DNA of 64,000 nucleotides from Lentisphaeria bacterium (GTDB lineage: Bacteria; Verrucomicrobiota; Lentisphaeria; Victivallales; UBA1829): assembly GCA_017456805.1 (NCBI GenBank), contig JAFTIQ010000022.1, positions 1 through 64,000 on the forward strand, read 5' to 3'. Each line of letters starts with the position of its first letter. Within the stretch, counting starts at the first letter, position 1. The translations under genes were made by a program, and so were the position numbers. Of the stretch, positions 57,706-64,000 are shown one piece after another. Below the pieces are notes generated by a model, which was not told the origin of the DNA, did no database searches, and worked only from the letters and a program-made list of their open reading frames with translations.

Positions 57706-60231
57706 TTACCGGATCGGATCTCCTTTGCCGGAGAACTTAATGATCGAATATTTATCCAGATCATGATTTCTGTTCAGCGTCAACGAGGTTCCGGAATATT
57801 CCGCAGGCATGGTCATCTTGTTGGAGACAATATTTGTCAGCCAGCTGTCATAGGCTTTGGGGACAGGAACATCCATTGCCGCGAATGGAATGAAAAATTC
57901 AGCGGTCCAGCAATCTTTATGGATCTTCGTCTTGAACTCATAACCGGCGGGCTGCCATTTCCCGTAAGGCATGGGAATGGGGTTCAGAACCGCTTTGTTT
58001 TCAATGTGTTTCATATAAGCATCAAAGACCAGATGGAAATATTTTTCCTTTTTGAGTCCGGGAGCAAAGAACATTTCAATGGTATCATTCCGCCACATTG
58101 CCGGGAATTTTGATTCCGGATGATAGGGCATTTTCATAAAACCATAGATTCCTTTTTTGTCCCAGACGAGTCTCACATCTGCCGGATATTTGAACTGTTT
58201 GCCTGTTCCGTTGGGGCAGATCATCTTCATGGGTTTGATTTTTGCCCAGAGGGGTTCTGCTTCGCCGTCAACGACAATCTTTTCCTTTCTCAGAAGCTGA
58301 TAAACGTTGTAGACGATACGTTCAAAAGAGTAACGGTTTCTGGTTCCCTGGAAGGCTCCGGGCCACAATTTTGCGTAGAGCTGGAAATGTTTCTTTGCGC
58401 GGTCATCCCCGGCGGGAAGTGCGGCTTCCGCCTGTTTCAGCAGTTTTTCCATTTGGTCCACAATTGCAAGAGGAGGAAGGATATCTCCATCTTTCTGTTT
58501 GGAAGAAATTTCGATATAAGTCTTTTTCAGCAGCTGCTGGAACTGGAACAGGATATCCGCAGTTTTCTTGCCGTAAAGGATGGTGAACATTTCATAAATT
58601 GCTGCATCGCAATTAAACTCCGGGTTCCACATGGAGCGGTACATCACATACTTGGTCGGGAAATTATTCCAGAAATCATAATGTCCGCCATGATCGAAGA
58701 ACACCTGATCGCGTTCGGCGAGATTGCCCCATTTTTTGATAGCATCCCCCATCATCTGACCGATCATTGCGCGGGAATAAACGTTGGTGTTGTGGTTGTA
58801 AGCCCAGATGGAACGGACGGGGTTTCCGGTTGTAATTTCCCAGTCTTTCAGGTTCCGTTCCACTTCTGCCCATGCGGCTTTGTTATGAACCAGACGCGGA
58901 AAATCGCCTTCGCAATACCGGACTTCCACGTTCCGGGAGAGTTTCCAGCGGGGATCCCGGGAGGCGAACTGAATATCATAATATGCCATAACTGCAAGTT
59001 TGACACCCGGCAATTCTTCCTGAAGGCGTTTATCAAGATACTGCAGGAACCGGGCATAGACATTTGCCAGAGGTGCTCCGCGTTTTTTGTCTGCCTCGGT
59101 GATCAGATTCAGTTTGCGGACGACAGGATCGATTTCAACATCTGCAACTGTGATCCGGTGGTCAGTGACCCCGAAAGAGACATACTGATTGTTTGCCCAG
59201 CTCCAGCCGTCATTATCTTTCCCCCTGCTGGCAAAATAACGTTTCCAGGATTCCACCAGAATATCGGCAAATTTCAAGTCCACCACATCATAGTAGGATC
59301 CCACCAGTTCATGAGGTTCGTAGTAGAAATTTCCGTTGACAGAACGGTAGAAGATCGTTTCCAGTTTATCGGGGTGTCTCAATGCAAACTTTTTATCATG
59401 GGGGTCATGTCCGCCGAAAGGAGGATTGACCTGAGCCATTCTCCAGCGGTCATTCAGACGGGATGCACTGTCAATATTGATATCATTTCCAAGATAAGGC
59501 TTCCAATCTTCCACCCAACCTGCTTTCCGGTAGGAATTCTTCGTGGAAGGAAGCATGGTGCAGTTTACAAAAAAGATCCCGTTACGTCCCGGCAGACGGG
59601 GATAGTCATAATAGGCAAAGGGCGTAACCGTCAAATCTTTGACAGCAGGGAAAATCGTTCCGGTTCCGGGCATATAATAACGGACTCCCAGGATACGTTC
59701 CATGAAGTCATAAGCACCCCAGAGAGTTCCCCGGATCTCGCCTTTCATATCCAGCGGATCTTTGTTGTATTCCGGATCCAGAGAGGAATCCATCCCGCAG
59801 ATCACGATCCCCTGAGGAAACGTGACGATTTCAAACCCTTCCTGTTTCAAGGTCTTCACGTTCACATATTTTGCAGAAAGCGGGTTGCTTCCGACAGAGA
59901 TCAGGTACGGATATTTTTTCTGAGCCTCTGCGATCTGAGTGCTGGGAAAAACTTCGGGCGTCATTCCGGTACAACGCTGGAACCCGAGTTTCAGTTCATC
60001 CACGGCGGGCTTGATACTCCATCCTCTGGAGGATCTGTGTTCCTTGTTCAAATCGGCAATGATGGCAAACTGCAAAGTTCCGTTTTTCACCAATTGGAGG
60101 GGGGCATGCTTCGGAGCTGTCTTGATCTGGACAGGTGTCAATGCCGGATTTTTCAGATCATAGGCACTGCATGTCAATGCAAGAACGGCTGCAGAGGCAA
60201 ATACGATTTTTTTCAAAAAAGTGTGCTTCAT
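57706..60231 (-). CDS. Secreted DUF4838 protein with C-terminal CBM9-like domain
   Basis: An 841-residue protein with a signal peptide (FASAAVLALTCSA). Residues about 30-215 are the GH20/alpha-glucuronidase-type N-terminal domain (DELKLGFQRCTGMTPEVFPS, WGAYDFMERILGVRYYMPG). Residues about 220-620 cover the DUF4838 barrel (SWANNQYVSFGVTDHRITV; no CxCxxC cluster as in the first DUF4838 protein here). The last 170 residues are CBM9-like (WRNDTIEMFFAPGL, CWTAEFFIPFAAMDV). It lies 20 bp after the GH30 gene, so the pair probably acts on one glycan: secreted step here, cytoplasmic GH30 step after uptake (inference). Confidence 0.82.
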   Translation of the reverse strand: MKHTFLKKIVFASAAVLALTCSAYDLKNPALTPVQIKTAPKHAPLQLVKNGTLQFAIIADLNKEHRSSRGWSIKPAVDELKLGFQRCTGMTPEVFPSTQIAEAQKKYPYLISVGSNPLSAKYVNVKTLKQEGFEIVTFPQGIVICGMDSSLDPEYNKDPLDMKGEIRGTLWGAYDFMERILGVRYYMPGTGTIFPAVKDLTVTPFAYYDYPRLPGRNGIFFVNCTMLPSTKNSYRKAGWVEDWKPYLGNDINIDSASRLNDRWRMAQVNPPFGGHDPHDKKFALRHPDKLETIFYRSVNGNFYYEPHELVGSYYDVVDLKFADILVESWKRYFASRGKDNDGWSWANNQYVSFGVTDHRITVADVEIDPVVRKLNLITEADKKRGAPLANVYARFLQYLDKRLQEELPGVKLAVMAYYDIQFASRDPRWKLSRNVEVRYCEGDFPRLVHNKAAWAEVERNLKDWEITTGNPVRSIWAYNHNTNVYSRAMIGQMMGDAIKKWGNLAERDQVFFDHGGHYDFWNNFPTKYVMYRSMWNPEFNCDAAIYEMFTILYGKKTADILFQFQQLLKKTYIEISSKQKDGDILPPLAIVDQMEKLLKQAEAALPAGDDRAKKHFQLYAKLWPGAFQGTRNRYSFERIVYNVYQLLRKEKIVVDGEAEPLWAKIKPMKMICPNGTGKQFKYPADVRLVWDKKGIYGFMKMPYHPESKFPAMWRNDTIEMFFAPGLKKEKYFHLVFDAYMKHIENKAVLNPIPMPYGKWQPAGYEFKTKIHKDCWTAEFFIPFAAMDVPVPKAYDSWLTNIVSNKMTMPAEYSGTSLTLNRNHDLDKYSIIKFSGKGDPIR

Positions 60232-60251
60232 ATTACCTTCTTTCTGTTATG

Positions 60252-61574
60252 TTAAAACACGATTGTTGTCATAGACTGTTCGGGCAAGTAGATCTTCAAA
60301 TACTGATCACGGTATTTGAACTGAATGGATGAGAATTTATCTGCACCGTTTCCGATGACTGCCACGATGGAACCGTCCGGATTTCTTGCAACAAGACAAT
60401 CCACCATAGGTTCCTGCGGGAAGTTCATGGGACAGGAAAGCACCTCTGCTCCGCGCTTGAGATAAGGCGCATAATGCCGGAATGCATGATACTGGATACT
60501 GGGCGTGATTTCGCCGGTCTGGGAATGAATTTCCACCAATCCGGCACATTTGAAGTTCCCGAGATTCGGAGCTCCGGTTTCATCCAGCGTATAGTTCCAT
60601 CCGACAAAGGAAGAGCAGCCGTTCTTCAGCGCGCCGGTGATCGTCCGGGACCACCAGAGCAAGTGACTTTCAACGGAATTTTTCTTGTAATTCGGGCCCT
60701 TTTCCGTCAACTGGAACGGCAGGTTCGGGAACTGTTCGCGAATCGGATTCATCATTTCCGGGAACCCGTCATAAGGATGCCATGCCACAGCATCGACATT
60801 TGCGGCGACTTCCGGATCGGAAAGCATGTAAAGCACCCGTTTCCAACCCTGATAGTTGTGGTCATAAAGCCACAGTTTCGTGTTCAAACCCGCGGCTTTC
60901 AAACGGGGCGGCATCAGATGCCCCACCAGTTCCATTTCAAAATCCGGATGAAGCTGGGATTGAGGCATACATCCGCGCTGATCGGTATCCGGCTCGTTCT
61001 GCATGGTCACTGCATCAATCTCGATCCCAGCTTCTTTATACGCCTGCAGATATTTGACCATATAATCCGCGAACACTGGAAGATACTTTGCCCGCATATA
61101 TCCGCCGCACATGCTTTTCCCGGTTTTCATCCATCCCGGCGGACTCCAGGGCGAACTGAACAAATAGAGGTCCGGACGCACTGTCTTTGCCTCCTTCACC
61201 ATGGGAATGATCCACTGGCGGTCATAATCGATGGAGAAGCTTTTCAGTTCCGGATCCTCTTCATCATGATAAGAGTAAACCTTTGTGGAATAGTCACTTG
61301 CACCGATATTCAAACGGCCGATATTCAGATTCAATCCATCCGGAGAAAAGAGATCCTGAAACAGGGCTTTCCGTTTTTCGGCAGGAAGTTTCTGGAACAT
61401 ATAGCATGCCGCATCGGTAAATGCAGCTCCAAATCCCAAAATCTTATGAGAAACTTTTGCCTGATCCACATCCACGCACGGGGAATCATAATAAATATTC
61501 GGACTGAATGGCTGATTTTCCATTTCACATGCAAAGCGTTCTTCATCACTGCGCAGCATGATTAGTCGTTCCAT
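60252..61574 (-). CDS. GH30-family glycoside hydrolase (cytoplasmic)
   Basis: A 440-residue enzyme of clan GH-A. GFGAAFTDAACYMFQKLP near the N-terminus, SSPWSPPGWMKTGKSMCGG, TMQNEPD with the acid/base Glu194, and QLTEKGPN with the nucleophile Glu291 are GH30 hallmarks. The closest characterised enzymes are beta-glucosylceramidases, beta-1,6-glucanases and beta-xylosidases; which activity applies cannot be told. No signal peptide, so it acts inside the cell. AAAGGAG precedes the ATG. It lies between an AraC regulator and a DUF4838 gene. Confidence 0.92.
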   Translation of the reverse strand: MERLIMLRSDEERFACEMENQPFSPNIYYDSPCVDVDQAKVSHKILGFGAAFTDAACYMFQKLPAEKRKALFQDLFSPDGLNLNIGRLNIGASDYSTKVYSYHDEEDPELKSFSIDYDRQWIIPMVKEAKTVRPDLYLFSSPWSPPGWMKTGKSMCGGYMRAKYLPVFADYMVKYLQAYKEAGIEIDAVTMQNEPDTDQRGCMPQSQLHPDFEMELVGHLMPPRLKAAGLNTKLWLYDHNYQGWKRVLYMLSDPEVAANVDAVAWHPYDGFPEMMNPIREQFPNLPFQLTEKGPNYKKNSVESHLLWWSRTITGALKNGCSSFVGWNYTLDETGAPNLGNFKCAGLVEIHSQTGEITPSIQYHAFRHYAPYLKRGAEVLSCPMNFPQEPMVDCLVARNPDGSIVAVIGNGADKFSSIQFKYRDQYLKIYLPEQSMTTIVF

Positions 61575-61592
61575 AACCTGTACTCCTTTCTG

Positions 61593-62396
61593 TTAAGCCC
61601 GGACAATAAACTCTTTCCGGTATTGTAATGGTGATGCATGATATTTCTGTCTGAACTGCCGGGAGAAATAGAAGACATTTTCCCATCCGGTCCGGCAGGC
61701 GATCTCATTGACGGATTCTTTTGTTGAGACCAGAAGAGATGCCGCTTTATGGAGTCTGTTCTGGATCAGAAATTGCTGAGGCGGAAAACCGGTCATCTGT
61801 TTGAAGATCCGCCGGAAATGAGTCGGCGTAACATAAAATTTCCGTGCCTCAAGATCAAAATCCCATTGTTTTTCCGGTTCGGCACAGATCCGTTTGATCA
61901 GATCATTCAAACCGGATGCCTGATAGGGAACCGGTTTGTTTCCTTCCCGGGATGATTCATATATCTGAAGAAGAAGATCTTCAAACAGCAATACGGATCT
62001 GGGAGAAACCGCCTGATTGAGCCGGTCCTGAATCATGATATCCTGCATGACACGGTAAAATTTTTCTCCATTTTCAATTTTTACAAGCGGACGGGCCGGG
62101 TTCCGTTCAAAGAGACCTCCTGAGAGATACTTTTCCATCCGGGGACCGCAAGCACAAATGAAATTATGATGCCGGGGATGATCATCTGCCGGACCATATT
62201 CAAAAACTTCTCCCGGATACGTCAGAAAAGCATAACTTCCCGATGCAGTAAACTCCCGGTCACTCCCGATTTTCAGCCGGAGAGCTCCATGATAATTGAA
62301 TTGAATCCCGTAATACAGCGGAACATTGATCACAACCTTCCGGTATTGGGGTTCACTTCCCATCCGCGGGAAACTCAGTCCATTGAAAAATTCCAT
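61593..62396 (-). CDS. AraC-family transcriptional regulator
   Basis: A 267-residue regulator. The N-terminal half (about 1-150) is a cupin-like effector domain (FNYHGALRLKIGSDREFTASGSYAFLTYPGEVFEYGPADDHPRHHNFI); the C-terminal 100 residues are two AraC helix-turn-helix motifs (FYVTPTHFRRIFKQMTGFPPQQFLIQNRLHKAASLL, then VNEIACRTGWENVFYFSRQFRQKYHASPLQYRKEF). ATG 62396 follows AAGAAGAGG. It is the first gene of an operon with GH30 and DUF4838, 18 bp before GH30, and presumably controls it in response to a sugar. Confidence 0.93.
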   Translation of the reverse strand: MEFFNGLSFPRMGSEPQYRKVVINVPLYYGIQFNYHGALRLKIGSDREFTASGSYAFLTYPGEVFEYGPADDHPRHHNFICACGPRMEKYLSGGLFERNPARPLVKIENGEKFYRVMQDIMIQDRLNQAVSPRSVLLFEDLLLQIYESSREGNKPVPYQASGLNDLIKRICAEPEKQWDFDLEARKFYVTPTHFRRIFKQMTGFPPQQFLIQNRLHKAASLLVSTKESVNEIACRTGWENVFYFSRQFRQKYHASPLQYRKEFIVRA

Positions 62397-62423
62397 TCCA
62401 TCCTCTTCTTTTTCAACTCCGAT

Positions 62424-62451
62424 ACTATACAGCAAAAAAACTGTTAGTAAA
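62424..62451 (-). promoter_or_regulatory. Candidate promoter of the AraC-GH30-DUF4838 operon
   Basis: Minus strand TTTACT (62446-62451), 16 bp, TATAGT (62424-62429), 28 bp before the AraC start. The AT-rich stretch upstream (62452-62533) is where activator sites would lie, but none stands out. Confidence 0.5.
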
Positions 62452-62533
62452 TGAAGAAGAAAAACATTTTTTGCACAAAATGAACATTTTTCATAATTTA
62501 GCATCATTTCTGATGTTTTCAAACTGTAAAAAA

Positions 62534-62567
62534 AAATATCCCCATGACTTTTGCCGCGGGGATATTT
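62534..62567 (-). terminator. Intrinsic terminator of the glycosidase-like gene
   Basis: Minus strand: AAATATCCCC (62558-62567) pairs with GGGGATATTT (62534-62543), 14-nt loop, followed by a long T-run. It lies 18 bp after the stop of the gene at 62586. Confidence 0.92.
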
Positions 62568-62585
62568 CTGATCAGAAAAGAAGGA

Positions 62586-64000
62586 TTACTTCAATTCTGC
62601 CTCAATGATTATGAAATCATGTTTTTTCAGCGGGAAGCTGATCTTCTTTCCGGAAACGCTCAAAGCAGCTCCGGTTTCAAGATTTCTGGCTGATTTTACG
62701 GTGCCGCTGCAAGTCAGCTGAGCAGTAATATCGCCTGTATAACTTCCGCAGACGATCAGCAGTTTTTTACCGCGCTGATAGGTGCTGGTCAGCAGGTTGG
62801 AATCTGCAGACTTCACAGGATTTGCCGGATCCCAATACGCGGTATATTTGCAGTCATCCTGCCAGATTCCGAAGTCATACAGGAAGTTGTAAGCCTGAAC
62901 GATCAGCTTGGAATCTCCGCCTCTGGGAATCGTGGGTCGGATCTCATGGGGCATCAGAGAGGCAATCATCGTTCTGGTCGCCCAGTACCGCTGTTCCTTT
63001 GTTCCGCCGACAACCCCATCGAGGATCGTCGGATAAAGCCCTGCCTGAAGCCCCTGGCAAACAGCACGGATGTAATCCGGCGTAAACCGTTCCTGGAAAT
63101 CATGATATCCATATTTCCATTCCATACCCATACAGTTTGTTGCGAAACTGAGGGTAGGCAGAATATTGGCATTGGTGTGGTGAACCGTGATCCAGGGTTC
63201 GATTCCGCGATCCATCATGGTTACTGCCTGACGCCGGCGGTATTCCCGGTTGTTCCAAAGGTTCAAGCCGGGTCGGATCTCACCGATTTCATCAATATAA
63301 GCATTTCCGGTTGCCCAGGAATAGTTGCAGCGGAAGAACGTATTGTCATCATAAACGCCGCCCAGCCCGGCTTCCAGCATCTTATCCAAATAGTAGATCG
63401 CATAGTCAGAATAAGAACCGCCGACACCGTAAGAGGGGTTTGCCCATTCTCCCTGCATAGCAGGATATTCCGGCAAAGCGGCGGCTCCATCAGCATCGCA
63501 GGTGTAGAAATAAAGCACGGCATTCTTTTTTCCGTAGAAAGACTTAGCTCTGTTGAAAGCGGCAGTGGTATGACCTGCCACATAAGGTCTGCGGGCGGCA
63601 GGAGCCTTCGCGTGAATCCAGGGGACTTCTGTTTTGCTGCCCTTCAGGATCCGTTCAATCCACTGTTTCTTGTAAGCCTCATCGATCCTGCCGGTCTTCA
63701 TGGTTTCCACAAGTTTCCGGATATAACCAAAATCCTGGAATGCCGGATAACGCATTGCCCATGCAGTATAACCGCCCCAGTAAGGACAGCTTGCAAGAAC
63801 TGCGGAATGTTTGTTGCCTTTATAACCAAAGCCGTCAGACCAGCCGCGCCAGCCTTTGGGCATGGGTTTGACAGGGGAAGCCTGAAGCGCAATGGTGATC
63901 GTCCGTTCCCGCTTGTATTTTACAGGACCATTGATCAAATTCAGGCGGATACTGACATCGCCGTTCTTATGACGGAACAGTTCCACAGCATCCCGTTCTT
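62586..64000 (-). CDS. Glycoside-hydrolase-like protein (DUF6067/GH123-like), C-terminal part
   Basis: At least 471 residues; the frame stays open to the window edge, so the N-terminus is missing. The visible part has RGWSDGFGYKGN, SPSYGVGGSYSDYAIYYLDKMLEAGLGGVYDDNTFFRCN-like barrel text (residues split by gaps), VHHTNANILPTLSFATN and a small C-terminal beta domain (NLETGAALSVSGKKISFPL). This resembles DUF6067-type glycosidase barrels related to GH123; the DDN segment is a candidate acidic site. Substrate unknown. It is followed by a terminator and then the separate AraC operon on the same strand. Confidence 0.7.
   Translation of the reverse strand, partial: ERDAVELFRHKNGDVSIRLNLINGPVKYKRERTITIALQASPVKPMPKGWRGWSDGFGYKGNKHSAVLASCPYWGGYTAWAMRYPAFQDFGYIRKLVETMKTGRIDEAYKKQWIERILKGSKTEVPWIHAKAPAARRPYVAGHTTAAFNRAKSFYGKKNAVLYFYTCDADGAAALPEYPAMQGEWANPSYGVGGSYSDYAIYYLDKMLEAGLGGVYDDNTFFRCNYSWATGNAYIDEIGEIRPGLNLWNNREYRRRQAVTMMDRGIEPWITVHHTNANILPTLSFATNCMGMEWKYGYHDFQERFTPDYIRAVCQGLQAGLYPTILDGVVGGTKEQRYWATRTMIASLMPHEIRPTIPRGGDSKLIVQAYNFLYDFGIWQDDCKYTAYWDPANPVKSADSNLLTSTYQRGKKLLIVCGSYTGDITAQLTCSGTVKSARNLETGAALSVSGKKISFPLKKHDFIIIEAELK

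Noticed and set aside
58120..60255. 711-codon open frame on the plus strand opposite the DUF4838 gene
   Set aside because: Antisense shadow; the Phe/His/Arg-rich composition is typical of reverse reading and no ribosome binding site is present.

Overview
The window looks like a chromosomal segment of a Gram-negative member of the Lentisphaerae/Victivallales (PVC superphylum). The reasons are Type II secretion-like prepilin proteins with an N-terminal [12 protein letters not shown] signal placed next to polysaccharide-degradation genes, several large secreted DUF4838 / CBM9-like proteins, a KDO plus Lpt lipopolysaccharide operon (so an outer membrane is present), and a eukaryotic-type isoleucyl-tRNA synthetase. 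This taxonomic call is inference; no 16S gene is present. No CRISPR array, insertion sequence, prophage or rRNA was seen. Both window edges cut through genes.

Layout. 1-0.7 kb: the 5' end of an AAA-ATPase-like gene, a small hypothetical ORF and tRNA-Leu(CAG), all on the minus strand. 0.9-4.2 kb: a consensus promoter, a long leader containing a perfect 30-bp inverted repeat, a prepilin-like gene whose start codon lies in that repeat, and a secreted DUF4838 protein. 4.5-13.8 kb: an envelope operon: LysM coiled-coil protein, an MFS/PlsC/acyl-ACP synthetase fusion, kdsA, kdsC, lptC, lptA, lptB, a SixA-like phosphatase and a YkgJ-like Cys-cluster protein. 13.9-19.4 kb: ilvE, aroQ, accB, accC, two Asp23/Gls24 proteins, an AmaP-like anchor and a polyprenol-kinase-like membrane protein. 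19.4-21.4 kb (minus): UDP-xylose synthase-like SDR and a GT2-GtrA fusion. 21.7-38.6 kb: a carbohydrate island with a GntR regulator fused to a solute-binding-protein-like domain, a phosphoesterase, prepilin genes (one decayed), CBM9-like proteins, a CE7 acetyl esterase preceded by a free-standing copy of its own N-terminal domain, a cytoplasmic glycosidase-like protein, a lipoprotein, a metallo-beta-lactamase fold protein, an SGNH esterase and a LacI regulator with an operator at its promoter. 38.6-39.1 kb: non-coding, with tandem repeats and a promoter running straight into a perfect hairpin plus T-tract. 39.1-46.8 kb: ileS, trpS, azlC, azlD, pnp. 46.8-49.3 kb (minus): ECF sigma factor with a VWA-domain membrane partner. 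49.5-57.3 kb (minus): gyrB, recA, a TPR protein, dgt, DUF1805. 57.7-64 kb (minus): an AraC, GH30, DUF4838 operon and the end of a glycosidase-like gene that runs off the window.

How it fits together. Housekeeping blocks (LPS, fatty acid synthesis, translation, DNA metabolism) alternate with loci for using plant or host glycans, each with its own regulator (GntR-SBP, LacI, AraC). Most promoters share a -10 close to TATATTAC with a good -35 at 16-17 bp, so gene boundaries are fairly easy to read. The most unusual features are the inverted repeat over the first prepilin start, the chimeric prepilin pseudogene with 56 bp identical to its neighbour, the GntR-SBP fusion with its operator, and the short promoter-hairpin unit at 38.8 kb.
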